From: Dipteris shenzhenensis
Taxonomy: Eukaryota > Polypodiophyta > Polypodiopsida > Gleicheniales
DNA: 64,000 nucleotides
Assembly: GCA_047967505.1 (NCBI GenBank)
Contig: CM106541.1
Reading direction: 5' to 3' (one strand)
The notes below the pieces were generated by a model. That model was not told the DNA's origin. It saw only the letters and a program-made list of their open reading frames with translations, and did not search any database. Numbering within the stretch: the stretch's first letter is position 1; each line of letters opens with the position of its first letter. Of the stretch, positions 47,601 through 58,229 are shown piece by piece. The position numbers and the translations under genes were made by a program.

Positions 47601-48768
47601 TACCAATCTACATAATAGAATGTGCAATATCATCACCAGTCTCCACAAATCCTGGTCTTTCCATTTTCCTTGCATCCTGCATCCATTCTGCATGACCTGT
47701 CATGTGGTTTGGCACATCTGAGTCAACATACCACACATCATTGCTTTCTTCTGATTTTGTCACAAAATTGGTCATGTGCTGCAACATAAACAGATGCTCA
47801 TTTCTGTCATCACCCTGTCTACTAGAGGATGCATAATTAATTGCCTTGCTGCAATTTTTCAGTCATGATTGCATTCTGCTTTTTATAGTAGTATTTAATC
47901 ATATGACCCATTTTACCACATTAGTAGCATTCAACATTGTTGTTTGCATTTTGGTCTCTCTGCCATCCACCATGACCTCTTTGGCTCCCCTTGCCTCTAA
48001 AGTTACCACGTCCTCCTCCATAGGACTAGTTTTCTTGAATTTGCTACATATTTTGATTTTTGCCACGGCCTCCAAATCGGCTTGCTCTACCTCTACCTCT
48101 ACCTCTTCTAGCATTTGAGTAGAAGACAGCTTCTTTTAAAGATCCTCCTGAAGAAGATGCACCACCATTTCTCTGCTCTTGAGAAATTAGAAGAGCAATC
48201 AACTTCTCAAAATCAGGAAAATCCTCATGGACGGCAATGGATGTCTGGAATTATGCATAATCCTTTCCTAAGCCATTCAAGGTCACAGAAACTAAATCAT
48301 CATCTTCCACTGGCGACCCAATAGAAGCAAGTGCATCTACAATCTTCTTCACCTTCATGTGGTAGTCATTGATGCTCATATTTTCTCTTTGCACATTATA
48401 CAACTCCTGCTTAAGCTGCATTTTCCTGGCTTGCGTGTTTGTGCTATCGTGTTTGTGCTATATATTTTTGTCAAAGTATCCCATGCCTCCTTCGGCGTGC
48501 TTGCATCCTGAATATGCACAATCATAGAATCTGAAATACTGATAGACAGCCAATACATAACTTTTTTGGCTCTCTCATGCCAACCTTTAAATGCCTACAA
48601 CTCTTGTTGATTGGGAACATTAGGAATAACTCGTTCTTGTTCAGCTCCAATAATGAACTCCCAATAGCCTTTTCCCTTAAGGAAATTCGTCATTCTAAAC
48701 TTCCATGCTTGGAAGTTGTTCTTGTCAAGCTTTTCAGTGACAATCTGTGAAAGAGCATCAGACACCAT
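44608..48768 (-). pseudogene. Copia Gag-Pol, copy 1, inactive
   Basis: Start ATG at 48768-48766 (MVSDALSQIVTEKLDKNNFQ). Order on the minus strand: UBN2-type Gag to about 48200; zinc knuckle near 47915-47950 broken (CY*CGKMGHMIKYY); protease near 47715-47735 with VDSDVPNHMTG, so the D-S-G active site has become D-S-D; GAG-pre-integrase and integrase 47273-46887 (CEACQFGKQARKPFPRH; HFDVWTTK; LRLDGGGEYLSNE); RT 46392-45667 (WKLVPLP-type, KNAFLHGDLQEEFYMEQPPG) and 45582-45373 (LLVIYVDDLIITG, KDLGELHYFLGIEV); RNase H 44940-44608 (STKAEYKGLAMAACEVAWL, VIYCDNMSSIHLANN). A deletion of roughly 0.13-0.15 kb in integrase near 46823 and several nonsense codons (for example GLK*APRAW near 45665) disable it. 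Confidence 0.92.
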
Positions 48769-49109
48769 TATAGAACACTATAAAATATTCTGTCACTACA
48801 AAAAAACACAACTTCTACCTCATAAGTGCAAATCTACAAAACTGAGAGAGTGGTATTTGACCGAGATTTGACCACACCGTCACTTCCTAGTGACGATTAT
48901 GCATCAATAGGTAATAAGAATGATTATGTCACTCCCAATATCTCTATACACATGCATACGATGTAACTTTTGCAATAACTTTTCACCGACCTATAGGATA
49001 GTGGTCGCATAGCAAAAACAGGGCACTTTCTTGAGTGCCTGTGGAAAACTTCCACCACCAAAATGGGCCCCTAAATGGCCTCCAATAAAAAAAATAATTT
49101 CACCATGGA

Positions 49110-49645
49110 AAATTCTCACAGACGGCAATGGATGTTCGAACTTGTGCATAATCATTTCCTAGACCATTCAAGGTCATAGAAACTAAATCATCATCTTCCA
49201 CTGGCGACCCAATAGAAGCAAGTGCATCTGCAATCTTCTTCACCTTCATGTGGTAGTCATTGATGCTCATATTTTCTCTCTGCACATTATGCAACTCCTA
49301 CTTGAGCTACATTTTCCTGGCTTCTGTATTTGTGCTATACATTTTTGTCAAAGTATCCCCCGCCTCCTTCGGCATGCTTGCATCCTGTATATGCACAATC
49401 ATAGAATCTGAAATACTGATAGATAGCTAGTACATAACTTTTCTTGCTCTCTCATGCCAGTCTTTAAATTCCTGCAACTCCTGTTGATTGGGAACATTAG
49501 GAATAACTGGTTCTTGTTCAGCTCTAGTAATGAACTCCCAATAGCCTTTTCCCTTAAGGAAATTCGTCATTCTAAACTTCCATGCTTGGAAGTTGTTCTT
49601 GTCAAGCTTTTCAGTGACAATCTATGAAAGAGGATCAGACGCCAT
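49110..49645 (-). pseudogene. Second, partial copia gag (tandem duplicate)
   Basis: ATG at 49645-49643 (MASDPLS*IVTEKLDKNNFQ). It repeats the first part of Gag through KKIADALASIGSPVEDDDLV and TLNGLGNDYAQVRTSIAV, then ends at about 49110 where it joins leader sequence of the copy to its left. It parallels 48230-48768 with an offset of about 870-890 bp and contains several stops. Confidence 0.88.
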
Positions 49646-50370
49646 TACAGAACACTGCAAAATATTCTGTCACTGCAAAAAAACACAACTTCTACCTCAC
49701 AAGGGCAAATCTGCAAAACTGACGAGAGTGGTATTTGACCACACAGTCACTTCCTAGTGACGATTATGCATCAATAGGCAATAAGAATGATTTTGTCACT
49801 CCCAATATCTCTGCGCATAGGCATACGATGTAATTTTTGCGATAACTTTTTACCGACCTGTAGAACAGTGGTCGCATAGCAAAAATAGGGCACTTTCCTG
49901 AGTGCCTGTGGAAAACTTCCGCCACCAAAACGGGCCCCGAAATGGCCTCAAATCAAAAAATAATTTCACCTTAGCATATATTTCCCTCTTGCCACACCGC
50001 GAAGGGCATCCCAATATGAGACAATGCACTCTTGCACTTTCTAGCTATGCTACCTGTAGAGACTTCCATCTACTCCTAAGAGGGCTCAGGCAATGGCGGA
50101 GCAGGCAGGGAGTATTGAGCAGTAGAAGAAATGGCAAAAAATGCGCTGTTTGGGGAATGGTAGCCACCACAGACGTTTTTTCTTCAATTGCTTGTAGGTG
50201 GAAGTTTGACCATACTAGAGGAGTTTCCAGCTCAGAGGGTTTGGGCAATGGTCGTTTGTAGGTGGAGAGCCAAGCTCTCAAAGATTTTGGGAAGAAAGAG
50301 GAAAATGGAGAAGAAGAAGATGAAGAAGAAGAAGATGATGTGGCAGAAATGGGCTCAAGGGGGATCAAAG

Positions 50371-50383
50371 GGCTTTGATACCA
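50371..50383 (-). other. Primer-binding site of the composite copia element
   Basis: The minus strand reads TGGTATCAAAGCC, directly adjoining the LTR that ends CCAACA. It is the same site sequence as in copy 2 at 60972. Confidence 0.9.
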
Positions 50384-50680
50384 TGTTGGTAAACTGAAAG
50401 GAAAGGAAAGAGTGGACACAAACTCAGAATACTTGCATTACTTGCTTGTAGAATGAAGAAGAGTGAGGTCCTTAAGTAGGCACCTCATACATGCTCACTG
50501 ACATCACTGATGACTTCAGAGCTCCACAATCATCTCCTCAATCTGCTCCTAGATTCTCTCAATCATCCTATGTGGCTCTCCACCACCTAACTGTGCTTAT
50601 GGGCACCTAACTGTGCCTCTAGTACTCACACATAGAAACATAAGGTGTGCCTGAGGCATACACCTTGAGATATCCCAACA
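50384..50680 (-). repeat. 5' LTR of the composite copia element
   Basis: 297 bp; on the minus strand it starts TGTTGGGATATCTCAAGG and ends TCAGTTTACCAACA. Its ends form the short inverted repeat TGTTGG/CCAACA. No second copy is present in the window. Confidence 0.85.
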
Positions 50681-52109
50681 ATATCCTAGTGCAAACAACC
50701 CACCGCAATGGCGATAACTTATCCTGCACTTCTACAGTGCTATCCCTACACTACAGTGCTATATTAAAATTTGTTACATAGTGCTATACTAAAACAATGT
50801 CCTTTAGACTGTTTATCATTTTGTTAACCACCGTTAGATTTCATCCCATGCTTTCATTTAGTGTATCCCAACAACCATCGCATTGGTTTTCCATAATAAA
50901 TCCATTCATCATGTAATAATAGAAGCAAACCACTGCGCTAGTGGCTATTCATATTCTAGTGCAACCAACCACCGCACTGGTGATAACTTATCATGCACTA
51001 GTCCTGCACTACTATCATGCTATCCCTACACTACTGCCATGCTATCCTAAAATTTGTTTCACAGTTTAGACTGATTATCGTTAATCATCAGATTTCAACC
51101 ACCGGGCTACTTAAAACATTTAAGTACTAACATGGAAGCAGGTCGATACAAAATCATGTATTACGAGCACCATGAGAATATCCACAAGTTCAAGAAATGT
51201 ATGCAAGATTTTTATTATTTCAAGGAAATTCAAGGCTCCCAACTATGTTATCAACCTTCCTATAGCAAGCATCTCCCAGCTCTGGAGGCCAATCTGCTAC
51301 ATTATGGCAGACCTCTTCACACACTTGGATCACACACTGCTTGCTTGACTCTGCTGACTTATATGCCCATAGTAACTCCTCCTTTGGCTGGGGGACCTCT
51401 TCATCCTCCTCTTTGTGTTCTATACATCTTCGAGCCTCTATCATGTCCTGCCAAAAGAAACCTACATCATGAGCTTGACAAGAACCTTAAAGTAGAAAAA
51501 ACAATAGCCAGGAAAATTAATAATCACCGTCTGTGCCGACTCCAAGTAATACACCCACCACCGAAGCATGTCCTCCTTGTAGCTATTTTCCTTCTCCTTC
51601 TGCAAGCCTGTTTCTACAAGGATGCCATCCAACATCATTTTCAGATAGAACAAAAGCATTCCAAAGTTTTTTGGGTATGCCATAGATTTGCAGTAGGTGG
51701 ATTGGTGTACATAGTTTTGGGGCTAGATTTTGTAATGGGCTCTTAATTGTGTCTGTACTACACATAAATAGGGAGAGAGTTCATTGAGCCCAACCTTCTC
51801 ATTCTTTAGTCTCATGTTAGTTATCTAATCTAAACCTTTTGTCTCATGTTAGTTGTCTAATTGAAATCTTTCATGGTACAATAGTTCACTAATCAAAATA
51901 TTTCAGTCTCACATTAGTGATCTAATCAAAATCTTTAGTCTCACATTACGTGTCAAATTGATTTATTTCATCTCATTATTATCACCGTGCTGGCATGGAT
52001 CAAAGGGCACTATCTAGTCACTTAGCTAAGGAAATATTGCCCAAGTAAACTCTGGAGAAGATTTAAAATTCAATAGATTACACACAGATTACAATCTCAA
52101 AGACTCCTT
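50681..52109. other. Repeat-rich DNA with an unassigned minus-strand frame series
   Basis: 50690-51110 contains copies of AACCACCGCACTGGTGATAA-like units and AGTGCTATACTAAAA-like units. On the minus strand 51765-51220 holds three open frames (60, 73 and 74 codons; for example MAYPKNFGMLLFYLKMMLDG and IEARRCIEHKEEDEEVPQPK) that look like one decayed protein in two or three frames. No family is recognised. It lies downstream of the RING-H2 pseudogene on the same strand. Confidence 0.35.
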
Positions 52110-54126
52110 CCCTTCATGTTGCTTCCTCTTTCCTTGATTTGAGCTTCCTAGTTGCAGGCTCAGCCCTTTTTCCTCCTTTCCAAAAGGGGCTGGTTCCTCT
52201 CTTCAGGCTCCTTTTCCTCGTAGTCAGATTCGGTCTTAGCCTTCTTCAATTTGAGCTCCTTGTCTTTAAGATCTTTTGCCCAAATGGCGAATTGAGCTGC
52301 AGCATCTACTTTCTCGTTGTAGATAGCAGTAGCAAGCAGGCACATTTGATTTGTCCATCACCTAGGCAATGGGAAAAATGGCATTCTCTACATAGCGATT
52401 TTATATGCAGCCACACTCCAAAGCAAGAAACGTGCACAGGGTGGTAGCATGCAAGCCATCGGATACAATAGTCATCTATGATGGGGGTATGGCAGACCAT
52501 GCATTTCGGACCCTACTGCATAGCAGAATAGGCATCTGATTTAACCATTGCAGCCGTTAATACCATAGTCTTGCTCTATACATGACAAAGTTTCTTCTTG
52601 ATTCCTTCCTCCCTCATCCTAAGGCTATAGATTTTCTCCTTCATCTCCTCCACTTTTTGCTCACTTTGTGCAACAGCTGCATTAGAATCCCTCAGCATCT
52701 GTTGAACTTTCATAAATTCCTAAAAAACTTCTTCATGGGTGGTTTCCAAGACTTCCACTCTAGTTTGGACATCTCACAGGGTGACGGACTATTTTTCATA
52801 ACTATTAAAAGCCACGGCAAGCTTATGCAAACATCTATTGTGATCTTCTTACAGGGTATTGTAGGTTGCTCTTTGGACTTCCAACAATATTTTGAAAAAA
52901 CAACCCTCACCGTGGCTACAGCAAGTTCTCCACCACAATGGCTGGAACTTCTCCACCGTGATGGCTGCTCTTTGCATCCTTCCTAGCTTGGGGAGCTGCC
53001 TCGTTGTCTTCTCCACCTCGGCTACTCTCTGCCCCATCCTTCCTGGCCTTGAAGCTCTCTCGCAATTCCTACATCACCATTCTGGTTTCTGCATTCTCCC
53101 TTTCGAGCTCCTCCATCATCTAGTCTTTTTCAATGTTCAATGAGTTTTGCATGTTGCAGAGCCGTTTGTAAAGACCCTCCTTTTCGGCTCTCTGATATTC
53201 AAGGTCCTTTTGCATCTTTTCTAGTTCCTTTTTTGCCATGTCCCCATCATTTCTCACTTCTTCAAGCCTATCTCAGAGCTCCTTCATGTACTTCTCTGCT
53301 TCTTCTCTTCTATGCCTTTCCATGTCGACCAATTTTGTGGTGGCCTCAGCTTGCTCTTGTGCCTGCAAGGCCCTCGCTTGTGCCTCCTTTGCCTTGGCTT
53401 CTACACCTTCCCTGAGACTTTTCTCAAGTTGCGCTACCTTTGCTGCATCGGTGGCTTTCTCTTGTAGAAAGTCACCTTCTGAGACATCTGCTTCTCGTAT
53501 TGCTCAAAAATCCCTTTGAGGGTGGATGCCATTAGGTGCATTGAAACTCCAATAGACTGAGATGACAATTGGGATTTGCCATCCATGCAATTCTTCACGT
53601 TGGTTAACATGCTCTTGGAGATCAACCTTGAGAAATATAAATCACGTCCTTTCAGTTGCTCTACTGCTACTTGAACCTACCAGAACTTGCAGGTTCCTCT
53701 CGTATCAAGAAAGAAGTAAATTGTCTTCTTTAGTACATCTTGGAGGTCTGTTGGCAAGCTCGAAATCTTGACTCCACCATCTTTACTAATCTGAGCATTG
53801 GGGTATACGTCTAGAATATCCTGTCTCTTCGGCTGCTTCTCAAAAAAGTGTGCTTGCATATTGCCTCCAGAAATTCCTAGAGCCTTTTCAATCACACTTT
53901 CATTGATGGCAATCTTATGACCTTGGCAGACTAGTTTCCCCTCCACGTTCACCTCCTGCACCATCCTGGTGAAGTTTTAGAGAGCATCCAAATTGGGCTT
54001 TTGAATAGCGAGAGAGGAGCTCCCATATGTCACGATTTCAGGATGAGGGGAGGAGGGGCTCTGGCACTGTGCTGCAGAGGGGGAGGAAAATTTGTGTGAG
54101 GAGCTCCCAGACTCTGCAGGGTCCAT
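52110..54126 (-). pseudogene. Decayed coiled-coil protein with a C-terminal RING-H2 finger
   Basis: Likely start MDPAESGSSSHKFSS at 54126. The N-terminal domain (VQEVNVEGKLVCQGHKIAIN ... VIEKALGISGG ... SSLPTDLQDVLKKTIYFFLD, 53965-53690) resembles the 'putative plant transposon protein' domain; that is tentative. Then comes a long coiled coil (AKVAQLEKSLREGVEAKAKE, 53440-53380; EKVEEMKEKIYSLRMREE-like, 52680-52610) and a RING-H2 pattern at 52503-52381: C-x2-C-x14-C-x-H-x2-H-x2-C-x10-C-x2-C, complete. The charged tail (KDLKDKELKLKKAKTESDYE) ends near 52110 in another frame. Stops in the main frame are TAG or TGA, and at least one frameshift lies near 53480. Such a protein could have been a ubiquitin ligase or an accessory protein of a mobile element. 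Confidence 0.6.
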
Positions 54127-54237
54127 TACGAGAGGGGATAGAAGTTGCAAGAAGAGTGCAAGGAAGAAAGAAATGGTCAAGAGGGATAGAAGATGAAGCA
54201 GTGAAGGAAATGGAATAGTGGAGGCTTGAGATTGCAA

Positions 54238-55739
54238 GGGAGAACTAAACGTTTGAGAGGGATATAAGAGGAAATGGTTAAGGGAATGGAATAGCTAACT
54301 ACACTATCAAGATGAGAGCCACCACGGTGGTTGGCCCGAATTTTGAATAATTCAAGGCGGCAGTACTAACTTGCATGGTAATGAATGATTAGAGGTGGAG
54401 CAAGTGGCATCTAAGATTCCCAGCCACGTCTGTGGTGGCGGCTAAGATTCCTAGCCACGTTTGTGGTGGTGGCTAAGATCCATCAGGCTGTCAGTTAATT
54501 ACCAACCACCATAGTAGCCCGCAATTATTCAGCTTCTAGCTACCACCACCGGGCTTGCATGCATGATTACTACGAGTGCAGTAAATTATGGTAATACTTA
54601 TGTTAACTTTTATATTTTTATTTGAATGGTTATGGCTGCTACCTATAATCTTTTGTTTAAGGCTCTCAGCAATTGTCGAGTTTTTATAAATGTAAGATCC
54701 TCTGTTCAATTTTTGCTCTTAGTATAAGTTGATAAGTTTTATATAACCTGTTATTGGACGTAAATGTACATTGTAATCTCTTTTGCTCAATTTTCACTCA
54801 ATAAATTGCACTTTTTCATTCATTTATATTTACTACAACAAGGACTAAAATACCAAGAAAGGACTACAATTTCCTTGGTTTATGGCCAAAATAGCACTAA
54901 AATAACTCCAACGACCCCACCATTGTGGTTGCATGGAGATACATCTAGAAAAATACAATTAAACTTTCAAAAAATGCAACTAGCGATATGGCCCTTGAGG
55001 GGTCCCCTTTAGGGGCAAGGGCCATATCGACATGCCATTTCTGTCCAGTGGCATCCTGGATATTGTATACTGCACATAGATATGGCCCTTGCCCTTAAAG
55101 GGGACCCCTCAAGGGCCATATCCTCAATTGCATTATGCTTGGTTGCACAATGGAATACATTTTCCTTGGTACAGAAATATATAACTCCAAGAACCAGCAT
55201 AGTGGCTTTCATAGATCTCCTCCCGTAATACATAAAAATAGGTAACGGAGCTATAACTCCAAGAACCTATGCGGTGGTCTCTCCAAGATAACCTTGAATT
55301 CTTGGCAGTGATAGGTGGTCACACCAGAGACTGTAGTGAGGCAATGCTCAAAATGATAGATTGTGTCTCATTATTATGCCAAAAACCAATGCGGTGGTCT
55401 CTCTAATCCAACCTATGATTTGCATGGGATCCGAGCAAAGAAACGGCAAAAGGTTGCATGATGACACATGGTCCCAGGCCAGAGACTATGCTGCGGCGAT
55501 GTTCAGAGTGATAGATTGCATCTAATTATTACGACAAGAACCAGTGCGGTCGTCTCTCCAAGCCAACCTTCCATTTTAATGGGTGAGTGCTTAGTGACAA
55601 GTGGCAAAGCTACAACAAAAGGCTGCAGGATAAAAAGTAATCAGGTGGCATAGGCCAGAGAGTGCACTTCGCGAAGCAATGCAGAGATGCCATGTGTCGA
55701 GCTATGTGAGCTCGTCAACATCAACTCTCGAGCCTCAAA
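54238..55739. other. Repeat-rich DNA without a gene
   Basis: 54310-54560 contains several CCACCACGG / CCGTGGTGG-like words and TTCCTAGCCACGTYTGTGGTGG twice. 55255-55600 carries three degenerate copies of a unit with CAAGAACCNNTGCGGTGGTCTCTC, GCCAGAGACT and GTGATAGATTG. No coding region is supported. Confidence 0.6.
54985..55122. repeat. Nested palindrome: two 44-bp arms, each itself palindromic
   Basis: Arm 54985-55028 and arm 55079-55122 are reverse complements with about one mismatch. Within each arm GATATGGCCCTTG and CAAGGGCCATATC are perfect 13-bp inverted repeats around a G/C-rich centre. A 50-bp spacer separates the arms. Confidence 0.93.
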
Positions 55740-56440
55740 TAAAAGGAGCTCCATACCCAAATGCAGAAGTGGAGAAGGCTCAGTTTCAGGCACTTCAACA
55801 ATGGGTACAAAATGAACAAGCTTTGAGGTTGAGAAGCAAGAACAAGATCCAATCCCTGACTTGGCCCCATCAAGTATTGATATTGTACTCGAGCCTATGT
55901 TCTAACAATAGAATCTGTAACATAATGTACTGCCAACTTGAAGGAGCCGCACTCTTGCCCTGTGTCAATTCCCATTGGAATCCTATTAAGGAACTGTCCC
56001 AATCTCTAGGAGATTTTTAAAGGTTAGATTGAACTCGCAAATTCCCCTCCACCTATGGAAGACATAGAAGATAACCATGTGCAGATGGGTGAGAGAGATG
56101 GCATACACAATATCACTGTGCCTTTGATCCACAAGGCATATGATGAAGTCCAAGCCATAGTGGATGGTGGAGCAGGTGTAAATGTCCTATCCAAAGAGCT
56201 CTACAATGAAACAGGTCTCCCACCAATGCCAAAGGCTAATTTCAACATACGCCTTGCTGATGATTCATGGGCAAAACCCTTGGGAATAGTGAATGGTGTG
56301 AAAATAGAAATCACAACATTCTGCTTTTCCCTTCAATTCACAATCTCGGATCTCCCCAAGAAATCCTATCAAATCTTGTTGTGACATCCTTGGTTGTATG
56401 AAGCATCCCATAATAATGCCAAGACCACTAAGAGAATCTG
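55740..56440 (+). pseudogene. Gypsy-type aspartic protease fragment
   Basis: 56055-56384 reads VPLIHKAYDEVQAIVDGGAG, then VNVLSKELYNETGLPPMPKA and FSLQFTISDLPKKSYQILL, followed in the same frame by a stop and HPWLYEASHNN. This matches the retropepsin-like domain of Ty3/gypsy elements (A-x-V-D-x-G-A-x-V-N-V; I-L-L-G-R-P-W-L). The active site reads DGGA instead of the usual DSGA/DTGA. The preceding 55679-56020 frame may be linker or Gag but is not recognisable. Only this fragment is present; no matching RT follows on this strand. Confidence 0.6.
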
Positions 56441-56549
56441 AAGTTCAAGAAACCGATAGAATTGGAGAGACTCCAATCTATGAGGGACCAGAAAAAACTC
56501 AAACAATAAACCTCACCCTTGACGAGGAGAAAAAAATTTGATTTTCATT

Positions 56550-56780
56550 GGGAAACAACTTACATAGGAAGATACACAGTATAAGTCTTCTGCATTTCCT
56601 CATTTGAAAGAAACATATCCCCATGTTCATTTGCATAATGACCATGACTAGAATGTCCACCATGATGATTTTCTCTTTAGCGAAAATTTCCTCAATTGCT
56701 ATTGGATTCATCGCTTTGGTTGTATTGCTTCTTGCAACAATCTTTTTCATAGTGTCCAAACTTATGATAGTAGTTGTGCT
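56550..56780 (-). pseudogene. Copia-type Gag end with degenerate zinc knuckle
   Basis: The minus strand near 56690-56775 reads NIQHNYYHKFGHYEKDCCKK, a CCHC knuckle in which the first two cysteines are lost (C-x2-C-x4-H-x4-C expected). It is followed by HGHYANEHGDMFLSNEEMQK. It faces the pol fragment at 56830 head to head. Confidence 0.5.
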
Positions 56781-56829
56781 GGATGTTTGACACATTGGTG
56801 GATGCATTCCTGCATAGGCTTGGAATCTT

Positions 56830-57610
56830 CCTCGGTTGGAATGATTTCCTCTTTGCTGATTCTAATGTTGGTGAGGATAATGCTGATGCTGATTCTGACT
56901 TTGTTGATGATAGTTATCAAGTCAACCAAGCAGATTAGGATCCTTGGTACATCAACAACGGTGCATCATCTCCTATGACAAAGCATCAAGAATGGTTCAC
57001 AAAGATGCAACCATTAGAAGGTCAGAAGAATGTCATCTACATGGCAGATATACACAGAATCTAGTTCAAGGGACAAACATTATCCCTATGAACTGGTTCA
57101 AAAGGATTGGTGAAAGATGTATTCTATGTTCCGAAGCTTAGCAAGAACCTCTTGTCAATATGTCAAATGACAGAACACAACTACCGAGTCATCTGCAACG
57201 GAGATGTATGCACTATCAGAGACAGATCCAGAGAATTTCAGCTAGTAAGAAAAGCAGTCAAGGAAGGACACTTGTTCAGAATGCTAGCTACAGTACCCAA
57301 TTTGCATGCCATGTCACTATTCGCAAAATGGCACAAGAGAGATGGACATGTCAATTTCAAGAGCTTGATAGAACTCAGGAATCAATATATGGCAATTGGG
57401 ATTCCTAAGCTACAGTTTCTTGGAAAAGTTTGTGAAGCATGCTGCTTCGGCAAATGAACCAACTTTGGCAGAAGCACCTCTCGAGCACAAGGTATTCTTG
57501 ATTTGATACATACGGATGTATGGGGCTTTGTCCAGACCGACAACATCAATGGTTCACTTTACTACTTGACTTTCATCGACAACTACAGCAGATATTGTTA
57601 GGTCTAACTT
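56830..57610 (+). pseudogene. Copia protease/integrase fragment
   Basis: Blocks: DPWYINNGASSPMTKHQEWF (56939-57000), the protease active-site region with D changed to N in the usual W-Y-[IL]-D-[SN]-G-A; VFYVPKLSKNLLSICQM (57118-57168); AKWHKRDGHVNFKSL (57328-57372), VCEACCFGK (57430-57456), the GAG-pre-integrase domain; LDLIHTDVWGFVQTDNINGS, then LYYLTFIDNYSRYC (57500-57600), the start of the integrase core. It ends there abruptly and contains stops at about 56935, 57063, 57090 and 57457. Confidence 0.75.
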
Positions 57611-58229
57611 TTGAAAGACAAGTACTAGATTTATCTATACAGATGGCCTCGAAAATAGCATGGGCCACAGGAAGCTACCATGTGTTTGGACCTAGCACGT
57701 GGGTGGAGTTTTGGTGTGTGAACGGTTTGTTTCATCTAGGCCATGATATTGTTGGGCTTTATAGAGGCCAATCAAGGCAGATCAGTGATTGCATTGGACA
57801 TCTTTTGGGCTACACATGGCCCTTGGAATAGGGGTGGAGAGCAGCCAATGCATGGTCCAAATGTTGGGCTGCAAAAGACCATGCATATGAATCAGAGAAA
57901 CGGGAGATATAAAGCAGCTTTGGTGGGTATTGCCATTTGCTTTGTCGAAATAAGTAGGCTTTCATTCACCAGAGTTGGGATTTACTAAACATTCTATTTC
58001 AAAACTTTTGCATCAGTTCCAACTAGCAGGCTTTCCTACCCTTTAGATTTGTGGAGTTAAAGAAGAGTTACCAACCAAGAGCACAAATGTCTTCACTCTT
58101 TACTTTTTCAATGCATGAAAAGTAGCATATGTGTCCTTCCATGCATCGGCCATGTATATTGTGGCTCGATTAGCTTTTTGCTATGAGAAGCTACTGGTCC
58201 CACCTTAGAACAAAGTTGTTATAATCATT
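57611..58229. other. Unassigned DNA
   Basis: Between the copia fragment and the gypsy remnants; 57640-57960 is richer in GC with GGGCT/ACATGGCCC words. No gene or clear terminus identified. Confidence 0.5.

Larger units (their letters stand above)
44229..50680 (-). mobile_element. Ty1/copia element, composite of two LTR types
   Basis: Reads on the minus strand LTR 50384-50680, primer site 50371-50383, leader, gag (partly doubled), pol, polypurine tract and LTR 44229-44581. The two LTRs are not copies of each other (TGTTGGGATATCTCAAGG against TGTTGAGATATCGAGC; 297 against 353 bp), and the bases flanking the two outer ends do not match. It is therefore a recombinant or nested product rather than one inserted element. 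Confidence 0.8.

Noticed and set aside
48376-48558. Separate small gene in the copia region
   Set aside because: It is part of the copia Gag (YWLSISISDSMIVHIQDAST), collinear with copy 2.
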